Notes under the pieces: generated by a model
Told to the model about the DNA's origin: nothing
The model's input: only the letters and a program-made list of their open reading frames with translations
Database searches by the model: none
Source of the DNA: Leptospira noumeaensis
Lineage (GTDB): Bacteria > Spirochaetota > Leptospiria > Leptospirales > Leptospiraceae
DNA: 64,000 nucleotides
Direction: 5' to 3'
Assembly (NCBI RefSeq): GCF_004770765.1
Contig: NZ_RQFK01000026.1
Location: forward strand, 1,364,001-1,428,000
Translations under genes and position numbers: made by a program
Part shown: positions 35,796 to 46,000 of the stretch, piece by piece
Layout of the letters: each line of letters starts with the position of its first letter
How positions within the stretch are numbered: position 1 is the first letter of the stretch

Positions 35796-37556
35796 TCACG
35801 ATCCAACCTTAACCTTTTCGTCGACACTACCCGTATAACGAATGAGGCCAAAGGTCAAATCGTCTTGGATGGCGGTGATTCCTCCAGAAATTTGGATGAC
35901 CGATTGGAACACCTGATCTCGAATTTCTTTTAATGGTAATCCCCGTATATCGCGAATTAGGTGGAGCAACCTTTCTTCTCCAAACATTTGTAAGGACTCG
36001 GGTTCTCTGGCTTCCGTCAAACCATCGGTGAGCATTACAATCAAATCCCCGGTTTCGAGTTGGAATCTTTCTTCTTCTGCTAAGATGGCAAAAATAGGAG
36101 TGATGATCCTTCCCATGGGTTTCAAACTTACCAGTGCTCCCGATTTACGAATGATAAAAAGGGGAAAATGGCCGGCTCTGGCAAAAGTTAGTGACCCTGA
36201 GTCTGTATGAAGATGGAGTAAACTCGCAGTTACAAAATGTTCCCGAAGGTTAGGAATGATTTGAGTCCGAATGGATTCTAAATTTTCTTTTAGGTCAGAA
36301 GGATCTTCTTTCCATTTGTCGAGAGATGTTTTGACAAGAGCACTTAGAAGAGCAGCAGGAATCCCGTGACCCGAAACGTCACAGATAAAAACACCTAACT
36401 CTTGTTTTTCGGGTCTCCATACGATATCGTATAAATCCCCACCAACTTTCATCATGGGAATGTTTTTAAAAAGAATTTCGACACCTTCTGGAAAAATTTC
36501 TTTTTGAGGAAAAAGAGATTCTTGGATGCGTTTGGCCATATCCAATTGTTTTTCGATTTCCACTCGTTGTTCTTCAATGACGGCGGTTCTTTCTAAAACT
36601 TTTTTTTCCAACTCTTCGTTTGCTTTTTCTTTGAGTTCATTTAGAACTTGTAAAGAATTCAACGAAGCTTGTTGGGCACGTTCCCTTTCTCTCGTGGCTG
36701 TTACTAAAAAGTAAGCTATCCCGCTGATACAAAACAAAAAGGCATCCAAAAAAATAAGGGAGTCATTGATGGAGAGACCTGTTTCGTCCCGTCTTGCAAA
36801 AACACCTTTCCCATCGATGGTAAGTGTAACGGCTGTAAAGGCGAGAACCACTGTTGACAAAGTAGCTCCGAATTGTCTGAACCGAATGCTTGTGACGATA
36901 ACAAAAGGAATAGGCAAAAAGAGAAGAGGCCATTCATCACTAAAAGCAATGGTTCCCGAAACATAAACCAAAATGATCCAAAGGAGAAGTTCGATTTGTT
37001 TATGAAGTTCTAATTTTAGTTTTGCTTTGGGATGGAACCAAACATAAAGTAAAGGGGCAACAATAAGAAACCCCAACATCTCACCTGAGAACCAAGTAAA
37101 AAATACATTAAAGTAAAGTTCTGTGGATAAAAAGTCCCAATACCATAAACTTGTCACTCCAAGCACTGTGCTGATGAAGGATCCTGGTATAGTTCCAATA
37201 CTTAAAAAATAAATTAAGTTCTTTGTTGAATAGATGGGATCTGTTTTTTCTGAGACTCTCTTTATAATTCTATAATTTACATAACTACTGAGAGTGTTTC
37301 CGATCCCTATAATAAAAGCTGTTTGAATGTGTGGGTTGTTAAAGAAATTTGCAAGTGTGGCACCTAGATAAATTCCAGGAAGAGCAATGGGTCCGAGGAG
37401 AAGTAGGGAAGCAAGACCCACACCTTCTGGCGGCCAAACAGGAGATACTTGGCTATTTAAGAAGGCAATTTTAAATCCAATTTGTGCAGAGATGAAATAC
37501 CCAATGAAGATGATGGGTGTCCAAATCAAAACTCTTGTATATAGGACAGTCTTCAT
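35796..37556 (-). CDS. MASE1-PP2C (SpoIIE-type) serine phosphatase
   Basis: A 586-residue signalling protein, starting at the ATG 37556 in an ATGA overlap with the uup stop (peptide MKTVLYTRVLIW). Residues about 1-290 contain about eight membrane segments of MASE1 type (IGFKIAFLNSQVSPVWPPEGVGLA is the recognisable start). A coiled coil (about 300-345) leads to a PP2C phosphatase domain (about 365-580) with GGDLYDIV, CDVSGHGIPAALLSALV and TDGLTEAREPE. The Mg/Mn-binding aspartates are conserved. It likely dephosphorylates a Ser-phosphorylated anti-sigma-factor antagonist in a partner-switching pathway; no such genes are adjacent. Confidence 0.86.
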   Translation of the reverse strand: MKTVLYTRVLIWTPIIFIGYFISAQIGFKIAFLNSQVSPVWPPEGVGLASLLLLGPIALPGIYLGATLANFFNNPHIQTAFIIGIGNTLSSYVNYRIIKRVSEKTDPIYSTKNLIYFLSIGTIPGSFISTVLGVTSLWYWDFLSTELYFNVFFTWFSGEMLGFLIVAPLLYVWFHPKAKLKLELHKQIELLLWIILVYVSGTIAFSDEWPLLFLPIPFVIVTSIRFRQFGATLSTVVLAFTAVTLTIDGKGVFARRDETGLSINDSLIFLDAFLFCISGIAYFLVTATRERERAQQASLNSLQVLNELKEKANEELEKKVLERTAVIEEQRVEIEKQLDMAKRIQESLFPQKEIFPEGVEILFKNIPMMKVGGDLYDIVWRPEKQELGVFICDVSGHGIPAALLSALVKTSLDKWKEDPSDLKENLESIRTQIIPNLREHFVTASLLHLHTDSGSLTFARAGHFPLFIIRKSGALVSLKPMGRIITPIFAILAEEERFQLETGDLIVMLTDGLTEAREPESLQMFGEERLLHLIRDIRGLPLKEIRDQVFQSVIQISGGITAIQDDLTFGLIRYTGSVDEKVKVGS

Positions 37557-39430
37557 TCGGATTGAAGCATTTCCCATTCCTCCATTTTGTAAAGAATTTC
37601 CGCTTCCATCTTTTGGATTTCTTCAGATATTTTTTGAAGTTCCGTATGATCATTTGCGAATGTACTCAATTTCTTTTCTAATTCCTGTTTAGAGGATTCT
37701 AGTTTGGCGATTTCTGACTCTAATTTGGAAAGTTTCTTTTGGTCTTGTTTGGATTTTTGTGGTTTGTCCGAAACTATTGTCGTTTGCAGAACATCTTTTG
37801 GTTTTTGGGAACTTTGTTCGTTTTCTAATTCTAAAGAATCGGTTTCTAAAAAGGAAGAAAAGGTTCCAATGTAATGGTCGAGTTTTCCTTCTTTACGAAA
37901 GATGAGTAGGCTTTCCGCAGTGCGGTCGAGGAAATAACGATCGTGAGATACGATCACAACTGTACCTGGAAATTCATCTAAAAATGATTCCAATACAGAA
38001 AGTGTTTGGATGTCCAAATCGTTTGTTGGTTCATCTAATATTAAAAAGTTTGGCCCAGTCATCAGGATCTGAACGAGAAAAAGCCTACGTCTTTCACCTC
38101 CGGAAAGTTTGGCGATGGGTGTGTATTGTAATTTTCCGTCAAAGAGAAACCTCTCCAACATTTTTGAGGCAGAAATTTTTTCTCCTGATTCGGTTTCAAT
38201 CATTTCCCCAGCAACATCTTTGATGTAATCTAATACATTTCTTTCTAGAGGAAGTTCGGAACTGGTTTGGTCAAAGTATCCCACCTTCGTGTTCATCCCT
38301 GGTTTGATGAATCCACTATCGGGCGTAATGCGACCTGCCATTAAATTTAAAAGTGTGGATTTTCCAATTCCGTTGGGTCCAATGATACCGAGTCTTTCTT
38401 TTGCTTTGAAGGTATAAGTGAAATCATTGATGAGTAACTTGTCTGCGATTCCTTTTTTCAAATTATGAATTTCTAAAATGGTTTTCCCTTGGCGTTTGGC
38501 GGCCACACTCAGTTCTAGATCTTTTTGTATTTCACGTTTTTCTCTATTTTGGAGTTCACTCGCACGATCGATCCTTGCTTTTTGTTTTGTGGAACGAGCT
38601 TTTGGTTGGCGTTTCAACCACTTCACTTCTTGTTTTAAAAATTGTTTGATTTTATCTTCTTGTTTTTGAAGGGTTTCTTCTCTTTCCACTTTTCGTTCTA
38701 AATAAATAGAATAGTTTCCTTCATAAACAAAATGACTTCCGCGGTCGAGTTCCAAAATTTTAGTTACAATTCGATCTAAAAAATAACGATCGTGGGTGAT
38801 GAGGAGGATGGCTTTGTCTAGTCCTGCCAGATACTCTTCTAACCATAAAATGGATTTTACATCCAAGTGGTTTGTTGGTTCATCCAAAATCAGTAAGTTA
38901 CTTTCATCAATGAGAGACTTCGCAAGTTCTACTTTTTTTAGCATCCCACCTGACAACTCAGACATTTTTCTTTCTAACTTCTCAACACCTAACTCTTTTA
39001 ATATGGATTTTACTTGTTGTTCGTAATCCCATGCGGACAGTCTGTCCATCTCTTGGGAAATTTCTGTAAACTCATCATCTAGCCCTTCTTCACCTTCACT
39101 CATTCGTTCGCAAATGTCTTCGTAGCGGCGAATGGTTTTGACAAGTTTGTTATCACCCTTATAAATATGATCCAGAATGGTTTCGTTTTGATCAAAAACC
39201 GGATTTTGATCGAGGATAGAAATTTTAAGATTATTGTTTTTGATGATTTGTCCGGAATCCGTTTCTTCTTTTCCAAGAAGGGCTCGGAGTAATGTGGATT
39301 TTCCAGATCCATTGATCCCGACAATGGCCAGTTTTTCTCCTTCGCTGATAGAGAAATCAAGGTTTGAAAAAAGTTTTTTTTCGCCGATGGTTTTGGAAAG
39401 TTTGGAAACGGAGACTAGCACAATGTCCAT
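37553..39430 (-). CDS. uup: ABC-F family ATPase, Uup-like
   Basis: A 625-residue soluble ABC-F protein with two ATPase domains and no transmembrane segments. Walker A GINGSGKST (38-46), signature LSGG, Walker B LDEPTN; second set GPNGIGKST, LSGGERRR, LDEPTND. The inter-domain linker is the P-site tRNA-interacting region (KQEVKWLKRQPKARSTKQKAR), and a C-terminal coiled coil (about 550-620, rich in Lys/Glu/Leu) is typical of Uup, which binds ribosomes or branched DNA. It is coupled to the PP2C gene downstream, an unexpected partner. The symbol rests on the coiled coil; related EttA members cannot be wholly excluded. Confidence 0.85.
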   Translation of the reverse strand: MDIVLVSVSKLSKTIGEKKLFSNLDFSISEGEKLAIVGINGSGKSTLLRALLGKEETDSGQIIKNNNLKISILDQNPVFDQNETILDHIYKGDNKLVKTIRRYEDICERMSEGEEGLDDEFTEISQEMDRLSAWDYEQQVKSILKELGVEKLERKMSELSGGMLKKVELAKSLIDESNLLILDEPTNHLDVKSILWLEEYLAGLDKAILLITHDRYFLDRIVTKILELDRGSHFVYEGNYSIYLERKVEREETLQKQEDKIKQFLKQEVKWLKRQPKARSTKQKARIDRASELQNREKREIQKDLELSVAAKRQGKTILEIHNLKKGIADKLLINDFTYTFKAKERLGIIGPNGIGKSTLLNLMAGRITPDSGFIKPGMNTKVGYFDQTSSELPLERNVLDYIKDVAGEMIETESGEKISASKMLERFLFDGKLQYTPIAKLSGGERRRLFLVQILMTGPNFLILDEPTNDLDIQTLSVLESFLDEFPGTVVIVSHDRYFLDRTAESLLIFRKEGKLDHYIGTFSSFLETDSLELENEQSSQKPKDVLQTTIVSDKPQKSKQDQKKLSKLESEIAKLESSKQELEKKLSTFANDHTELQKISEEIQKMEAEILYKMEEWEMLQSE

Positions 39431-39573
39431 GAGATGGAAATGGGGTCATTCGGACAATCTCATTCAATATTTTGTTATGAATGTACATCTGATTTATCGA
39501 CTTTGTATTGGTTTTTAAGATTTTAGGTTTTTTCGCATTCTCTCCGTTTCACATAACTTCCTTACTGGGTTAT

Positions 39574-40440
39574 ATGTTATCGAACGGACAAGATGAATTA
39601 TACAATTCGATTCTCAGTCGGCAATCCATCCCCGAATCAGTGGTGGGTGGCAAACAAGTGGCCAACCGTTTTTTGGAGGAATTGTTCTCCATCCTGTTTT
39701 CAGGATATCATTCTGAACGTAACTTCACTTCCAAAGATCAAATTTCAGACCAGTTGGAACTCTTTCGGATTCGTTGGAAAAACTTACTCGAACCTTATGT
39801 TACCTATGCGGACAAAGAACTAGGTCGTGTGGTTGCGTTAGATGATATTTTACATAACTTTGTTGCCAAACTTCCTGGATTGTATGAATGGATGTGGGAA
39901 GATGCAGAAGCTGCCTTTTTAGGAGATCCGGCTGCAGAAAGTATCCATGAAGTCATTCTCGCCTATTCAGGGTTTTATGCTGGTGCTGTCCACCGAGTGG
40001 CTAATTATTTTTTTAAGTCTTCCTTACCTATTTTTCCAAAACTTTTGTCGGGTGTGGCTCATGAGGCAACAGGAATTGATATCCATCCCGGTGCGGAAAT
40101 TGGAAGAGCCTTTTTTATGGATCATGGGACAGGGATTGTGATCGGCGAAACCACTCATATCGCAGACAATGTAAAAATTTACCAAGGTGTGACTCTTGGT
40201 GCTTTATCGGTAAACAAATCTTTGGCGAAACAAAAACGACATCCGACGATTGAAGAAGGTGTTGTGATTTATGCGGGGGCCACCATCCTCGGTGGTGAAA
40301 CTGTTATCGGCAAACAATCCATCATCGGAGGGAATGCTTGGATTACCCAAAGCATTCCTCCTTATTCCGTTGTGTATCAGAAATCAGAAGTGAGGGTTAG
40401 AAGTTCGAACGAAGTCCAAGGATTGGATTTTACCATTTGA
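39574..40440 (+). CDS. cysE: serine O-acetyltransferase
   Basis: Acetylates serine to O-acetylserine, the precursor for cysteine. I choose the ATG 39574 (288 residues, MLSNGQDELYN) rather than a TTG at 39508, which would add a hydrophobic leader unlike this family. The N-terminal helical domain is followed by a left-handed beta-helix of hexapeptide repeats: GAEIGRAFFMDHGTGIVIGE, DNVKIYQGVTLGA, KRHPTIEEGVVIYAGATILGG, VIGKQSIIGGNAW. The DHGTGIVIGET motif carries the catalytic Asp-His. It converges with the cysteine desulfurase gene (15-base gap), and the trio with the encapsulin gene matches the known srpH-srpI-type neighbourhood. Confidence 0.85.
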   Translation: MLSNGQDELYNSILSRQSIPESVVGGKQVANRFLEELFSILFSGYHSERNFTSKDQISDQLELFRIRWKNLLEPYVTYADKELGRVVALDDILHNFVAKLPGLYEWMWEDAEAAFLGDPAAESIHEVILAYSGFYAGAVHRVANYFFKSSLPIFPKLLSGVAHEATGIDIHPGAEIGRAFFMDHGTGIVIGETTHIADNVKIYQGVTLGALSVNKSLAKQKRHPTIEEGVVIYAGATILGGETVIGKQSIIGGNAWITQSIPPYSVVYQKSEVRVRSSNEVQGLDFTI

Positions 40441-40455
40441 ACTAAAACCAAATCG

Positions 40456-41979
40456 CTAAATCCCAATCCGATTCCGACTTCCTAACCCGTACAACACTCG
40501 GATGAGTGCATCAATGTCTTCACAAGAATTGTAAAAAGCAAGGGAAGGTCTCACTGTTGACTCCAAGCCAAATCTTCTTAAGATTGGTTGGGCGCAGTGG
40601 TGACCGGCGCGTACAGCAATTCCTTCTTCTGCTAGTTTTTTTCCAATCGCTTCTGTTTTGAATCCATCAATGACAAAGGACAAGACACCTGCTTTGTCTT
40701 TGGCTGTTCCAATCAAACGTAGGCCTGGAACCTTTAACAATTCTTTGGTGCCATATTCCAATAGATCTTGTTCGAAGGCTGAAATTTGTTTCATTCCAAA
40801 TCGGTTTAGATATTCGATAGCAGCTCCAAGGCCAACAGCGTCGGCGATGTTTCCGGTCCCTGCTTCAAATCGAAACGGTGCTTCTTGGAAGGTAGTGTGA
40901 TCAAAGTTGACATCTTGAATCATATTCCCTCCACCTTGCCAAGGAGGCAAACTGTCTAGAATGGCTTTTTTTCCATAAACCACACCAATGCCCGTCGGAG
41001 CAAAGAGTTTGTGACCACTAAACACAAAGAAGTCGCAATCGATCTCCTGAACATTCACTGGCATATGTGATACGGACTGAGCTCCATCCACAATCACAAG
41101 TGCACCTACTTTATGTGCCGACCTTGTCATCTCTTCCACGGGCACAACGGTTCCGAGTGCATTCGAAACTTGTGTGATGGACACAATTTTTGTTTTTGAG
41201 TTTAACAAACGTTCGTATTCGCTGAGAATGATTTGTCCTGAATCATCTACGGGAGCGACTCGTAACTTTGCGCCTTTTTTAGCACAGACCATTTGCCAAG
41301 GAACAATGTTTGCATGGTGTTCCAAATGAGTGATGAGTATTTCATCACCCGATTGGATGTGTTTGTCAGATAAAATATTGGAAAGGAGATTGATTCCTTC
41401 TGTGGTTCCTCTGACAAAAACAATTTCTTCAACACTCCCGGCTCCAATAAAACCTTGGACAAGTGACCTAGCTTTTTCATAAGCATCAGTGGATCTTGCT
41501 GCTAGAGTATGGGCTGCACGATGGATATTGGAATTCTCATGTAGATAAAAATGAGATAATCTTTCTATCACCGAAGTTGGTTTTTGCGTGGTAGCCGCAT
41601 TGTCCAGCCAAACCAAAGGTTTCCCATTGACTGTTTCGGTTAGGATCGGAAAATCTCTCCTTGCGGATGCGAGATTCCCACCACCTGACTGCGGTATGTT
41701 GATACTAGGGAAAGACTGAAAATCAGAATAGGAAAAACCTGTGTCTGTTAATTTTAAGTCTTCTAAATAAGGTAAGGACTCTTTTGGTAAATTTTGCGAA
41801 GGTAAATCGTTTGATGGAAAACCCGCTGTGGGAACGTTACTTCCACCAAACGATTGCAAAACGCCAAACATTTCCTTCGCCATTTTTTCTAATGTTTTTT
41901 CATCAGGAAACTGCGACGGGGAACCATTTATGAACGAGTCCGGTTTTAATTTTAAAAAACTCGGATCATTTGTATTCAT
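40456..41979 (-). CDS. SufS-type cysteine desulfurase with long N-terminal extension, encapsulin cargo
   Basis: A 507-residue PLP enzyme (start ATG 41979, MNTNDPSF; GGGA seven bases upstream; an ATG five codons earlier is possible). Removes sulfur from cysteine as persulfide. The core from about residue 106 shows DNAATTQKP, Lys324 in FVFSGHKLFAPTGIG (PLP Schiff base), and the persulfide-forming Cys462 in VRAGHHCAQPIL. The first ~104 residues are low-complexity, rich in Pro, Ser, Asn, Leu and Phe, and predicted disordered, matching the encapsulation domain known for family 2A cargo. The gene overlaps the encapsulin stop by 14 bases, giving strict co-translation. No SufE or NifU gene is adjacent. 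Confidence 0.9.
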   Translation of the reverse strand: MNTNDPSFLKLKPDSFINGSPSQFPDEKTLEKMAKEMFGVLQSFGGSNVPTAGFPSNDLPSQNLPKESLPYLEDLKLTDTGFSYSDFQSFPSINIPQSGGGNLASARRDFPILTETVNGKPLVWLDNAATTQKPTSVIERLSHFYLHENSNIHRAAHTLAARSTDAYEKARSLVQGFIGAGSVEEIVFVRGTTEGINLLSNILSDKHIQSGDEILITHLEHHANIVPWQMVCAKKGAKLRVAPVDDSGQIILSEYERLLNSKTKIVSITQVSNALGTVVPVEEMTRSAHKVGALVIVDGAQSVSHMPVNVQEIDCDFFVFSGHKLFAPTGIGVVYGKKAILDSLPPWQGGGNMIQDVNFDHTTFQEAPFRFEAGTGNIADAVGLGAAIEYLNRFGMKQISAFEQDLLEYGTKELLKVPGLRLIGTAKDKAGVLSFVIDGFKTEAIGKKLAEEGIAVRAGHHCAQPILRRFGLESTVRPSLAFYNSCEDIDALIRVLYGLGSRNRIGI

Positions 41980-42901
41980 AATAATTTCCCACATCTACAT
42001 TGTCGAGTGCAGCAATCGCATCGTCAGTAAGTATGGCCGCTGAGCAGTAGAGAGAAATCAAATAGGATCCAATAGCTGATCGGTTAATTCCCATAAAACG
42101 AACAGAAAGTCCCGGAGTTTGTTCTCCTGGTAGGTTGGATTGGTATAAACCTACAACCCCTTGTTTTTTTTCACCAACTCTCAAAAGTAAAATACTAGAA
42201 GTTCCTGCAGCAGACTTTGGATTGGTTTCGCCGTTCACAAGAAGTTTATCCGTAGGAATGAGTGGCAGTCCTCTCCAAGTTAAAAACTGTGCACCAAACA
42301 GAGTTACTGTGGCCGGTGGAACTCCTCTTCTTGTACATTCACGTCCAAAAGCGGCAATGGCAAGTGGGTGCGCTAAAAAGAAAGATGGTTCTTTCCAAAC
42401 TTTAGTGATTAAATCATCTAAATCATCAGGAGTAGGAGGTCCCTTTCTAGTGCTAATTCTTTGGTGAGCCGGTACATTTTTTAGAAGTCCATAATCTTCA
42501 TTATTGATGAGTTCTAATTCTTGTTTTTCTTTTACACTTTCAATGGCTAGTCTTAGTTGTTCATTGATTTGTTCATGTGGAGAACTGTATAAATCGGAAA
42601 CTCTAGTTTGTACATCAAGGATTGTGGAAATTAAACTAAGAGTGTATTCGCGAGGCTTTTCTTCGTAGTTAACAAAAGTTTCTGGAAGTTCTTGTTCTCC
42701 CTTTTGTCCGCAAAGTACATCCACTTGCGTATTGGATTTAACACGGTTGACACGAAGGACACCTGCCTCTAAAGGTTTCCAATCAAGTAACCTAACTAAA
42801 AAACGTGGAGTGATTGCACCGTATTGTGCATTTGTTTTTACCGTATTTGCCAGTTGGCGTGCGGCTAAGTCTCCCAAAGCGTGTTGGGTTTGTTCTGCCA
42901 T
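41966..42901 (-). CDS. srpI: family 2A encapsulin shell protein (SrpI type)
   Basis: A 311-residue HK97-fold shell protein. It matches, from memory, the Synechococcus SrpI sequence closely and in order: ARQLANTVKT, ITPRFLVRLLDWKPLEAGVLRVNRV, PREYTLSLISTILDVQTRVSDLYSSPHEQI, KEKQELELINNEDYGLL, TPDDLDDLITKVW, SFFLAHPLAIAAFGRE, VTLFGAQFLTWRGLPLIP, GEQTPGLSVRFMGIN and the terminal YYEYK. About 60 copies assemble into a hollow compartment of roughly 25 nm. No cyclic-nucleotide-binding insertion is present, so it is family 2A, not 2B. A good Shine-Dalgarno GAGGT sits seven bases before the ATG at 42901. Cargo is the downstream cysteine desulfurase. Confidence 0.95.
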   Translation of the reverse strand: MAEQTQHALGDLAARQLANTVKTNAQYGAITPRFLVRLLDWKPLEAGVLRVNRVKSNTQVDVLCGQKGEQELPETFVNYEEKPREYTLSLISTILDVQTRVSDLYSSPHEQINEQLRLAIESVKEKQELELINNEDYGLLKNVPAHQRISTRKGPPTPDDLDDLITKVWKEPSFFLAHPLAIAAFGRECTRRGVPPATVTLFGAQFLTWRGLPLIPTDKLLVNGETNPKSAAGTSSILLLRVGEKKQGVVGLYQSNLPGEQTPGLSVRFMGINRSAIGSYLISLYCSAAILTDDAIAALDNVDVGNYYEYK

Positions 42902-43014
42902 AAATGACCTCTTTTTCGGAAATGGATCTTTAATGGTTGAATCATCGCTACAGACCGAATACGAGAATCGATGGCTGGTATGAAAATAGGATTAAGTTTT
43001 GTGTGATATATTGT

Positions 43015-43052
43015 ACAAATCGTCCAGCCGGCTAGCGGATTAACTGATTTGT
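43015..43052 (-). other. hairpin around the histidine kinase stop codon
   Basis: ACAAATC (43015-43021) and GATTTGT (43046-43052) are exact inverted complements enclosing the G+C-rich palindrome AGCCGGCT (43026-43033). The kinase stop codon lies within it. No T-run follows on either strand, so terminator function is uncertain. Confidence 0.3.
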
Positions 43053-46000
43053 AGCCAGTGTTTCATCTTTTCCGCGATGGTTTTTAAAACCACGGGTTTG
43101 GAAATATAATCGTTCATTCCGCAATCAAGGCAACGTTCTTCCTCACCTGACAGAGTACCGGCGGTAAGTGCAATGATAGGAACTAATTTCCCATTTTCCA
43201 ATTTACGAATGGCTTTTGTGGCGTCGTATCCATTCATCTCTGGCATCTGTACATCCATAAAAACAAGTTGCGGTTCTGTTTGGATAAAATTCTCAACAGC
43301 CAGAACTCCATTTTCTGCTTCGATGATGATGGTTCCTGGTAAAGATTTTTGAACAATGGCTTTGGTTAACATCATATTGACTGGATTGTCTTCCACAATC
43401 ATCACTTTGATTTTTTCAGTGGTTTGGATGGGTTTTACTGGTTCGTAATTTGGTGTTACCACTTCTGGACTTTTACCAGAAATCATTTTTTCTAAACTAT
43501 CATATAAAATATTTGTTTGGATGGGTTTGAGTAGGATGGATTGGATTCCAAGTTCTCTTCCTTTTTGATAAATGGTTTCATCATTGGTCGATGTATGAAG
43601 AGAAAAAAATGGTTTTTTTAGTTTTTTTGTTTCGATGGTCTTCAGAATTTTTTCTATAAATTCTAATCCATTGATTTCAGGCATATTAAAATCTGTAATG
43701 ATCACATCATAAATGGTTCCCGAGGAAATCATTTCAAAGGCATCCGTAGGTGAACGAAAACAATCTACTTGGATTCCTTTATACGTTAACATTTCTTGGA
43801 TTACAAATAAATTGGTTTCGTTGTCATCAATCACCATTACCTTTTTGATTTGATTCAGTTCTGGTTCTGTATTTCTTTCATTATCCGCAAGCGTGGTGAT
43901 TTTGAAAAAGAACCTAGATCCTTTGTCGCGTTCCGACTCCAATTCCATTTTGGAATCAAAAAGATGTAATAGTTTACTGGAAATCGATAACCCTAAACCA
44001 GTTCCACCAAACTGTCGTGTGGTGGATGTATCTGCCTGTGAAAATACTTCGAAGATTTTGTCCCGATTTTCAGGACTGATGCCAATCCCTGTATCAATCA
44101 CTTCAAAGAGAAGCTCATATTCATTATTTTCTTTTGGTTCTGCAGAGATTTTGATTTGAATTTCACCTTTTAGGGTGAACTTCAATGCGTTGCCAATTAA
44201 GTTTAATAGAATTTGGCGCAAACGCAAAGAATCGACAAAAATATTTCTAGGAACTTTAGGTGAAATGTTGAGGATGAGTTCTAAACCTTTTTCGTATGCT
44301 TTGTGTTTGACGATCTCTGCAATTTGATGGAGCAAATCATAAATATTGATTCTTTCCTTATAAAGTTCCATTTTCCCAGATTCAATTTTAGAAAAGTCTA
44401 ATATATCGTTGATAAGGTCGAGGAGTGAACTTGCAGAAAGATATACCGTTTCCATATATTTTTTTTGCACTTCATTTAGGTCTGTCCGCATGAGTAAATC
44501 AGAGAACCCAATCACACCATTGAGTGGGGTTCTGATTTCATGGCTCATATTCGCAAGGAAATCTGATTTTGCTTGTGACGCTTTTTCCGCATTTTCACGT
44601 GCGACGATAAGTGCTTTTTCGAGTAATTTACGATCCGTGATGTCGGTATGGGTTCCGATCATTCGGAGGGGTTTGCCGTCTTCCGTCCATTCGATGACTT
44701 TCCCTCGGTCTAAGATCCATTTATAAGAACCGTCTTTACATAACATCCGGTGTTCATTTACATAAACGGAAGTTTTCCCTTCGAAATGTTTGTCTAAGTC
44801 AGCAAAATAATTTGGTTTGTCTTCGGGATGGACTCTTGATTCCCATTCGGAAATATCGGATCCGATTTCTTCTTCTGAATAACCTAACATATTTTTCCAT
44901 TGGTTGGAAAAAAATACTTTGTTGGTTTGGGAATTCCAATCCCAGATTCCATCTCCAGAACCTTCAAGGGCAAATTGCCAACGGCTTTCACTGGCACGTA
45001 ACGCTTCTTCGGTGGCCTTGTGCGCAGAAATATCAATTCCAATCCCTAAGTACCCAGTAATTTCTCCTTTTTTGTTTTTACTCGCAGTGACAACAAGTTG
45101 AACTGGAAATTCTGTTTTGTCTTTACGAACATAAGTCCATTCATGGGAATCATATTCGCTTAACTTTGCTCTATGTACAAAAGTTTCGAACCCTGAAATG
45201 GGAACTCCAAATTCGCGAGACAAAGAAGCCGCTCTTTTTTGAATTTCTTCTGGTCTGTGGAAAATTTCTGGAGAAGTTTTTCCAACTACTTCATCTGCTT
45301 CATATTGCAAATGGTATTCGGCACCCTTGTTGAAATGGGTAATGATCCCATTTGTATCTGCACCAATAATCGTTACGTGAGTTGTGGCATCTAAGATTGT
45401 TTCTAATTTGGCGAGAGCATCTTCTCTTTGTTTGTCGGAGTTAACATTTTTTGTTATGTCTTGAAAACTTCCAAAAACTCGGATACATTTCCCATTTTTA
45501 AATACAGAATGTCCTATAGTCCTCGCCCATTTGAGTTTCCCTAGTTTTGTTTTGACTTGAAGGACTAAGTCATAAGAAGTACCGTTCTTCACTGCATCAT
45601 TAAATGCTTCTAATAAAAGTTCGCGTTGTGATTCCACCGGATAAAATTCAAAAGCGGAATGAAGTAGTGGAACATAGTCATCCGGCACTTCGTGGATTCT
45701 TTTTGTTTCTTTTGCCCAATACAATGTGTTGTTGACTAAATCAACATCCCAAGCACCAACATTGGCTGCGGCATTTGTTTCTTCAAAAAGAAGTTTGATT
45801 CTTGCCAATTCATCTCTTTGTTTGATAATTTCTAGTTCTTTATCTTTTCGTTCAGTGATATCTATGAGATAGGAAATCTTTTCGGTGGGAAGGGAACTGA
45901 AATAACTAACCACACTATAATCAGAAACATAAATATAAGTTCCGTCTTGTTTTTTGAATCGATACTCTCTTTGGTAAGTGCGCGATTTGTTTTTGATATG

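Noticed and set aside
37553..37577. Start of the PP2C gene at 37577 (MGNASIRM)
   Set aside because: It would overlap uup by 25 bases; the ATG at 37556 gives a standard ATGA junction.
39508..39573. TTG start adding 22 residues to the serine acetyltransferase
   Set aside because: The added segment is hydrophobic and atypical for the family; the ATG at 39574 gives the expected N-terminus.
41966..42901. Encapsulin as family 2B with a cyclic-nucleotide-binding insertion
   Set aside because: No insertion is seen between the E-loop and the later core segments; the length of 311 residues fits family 2A.
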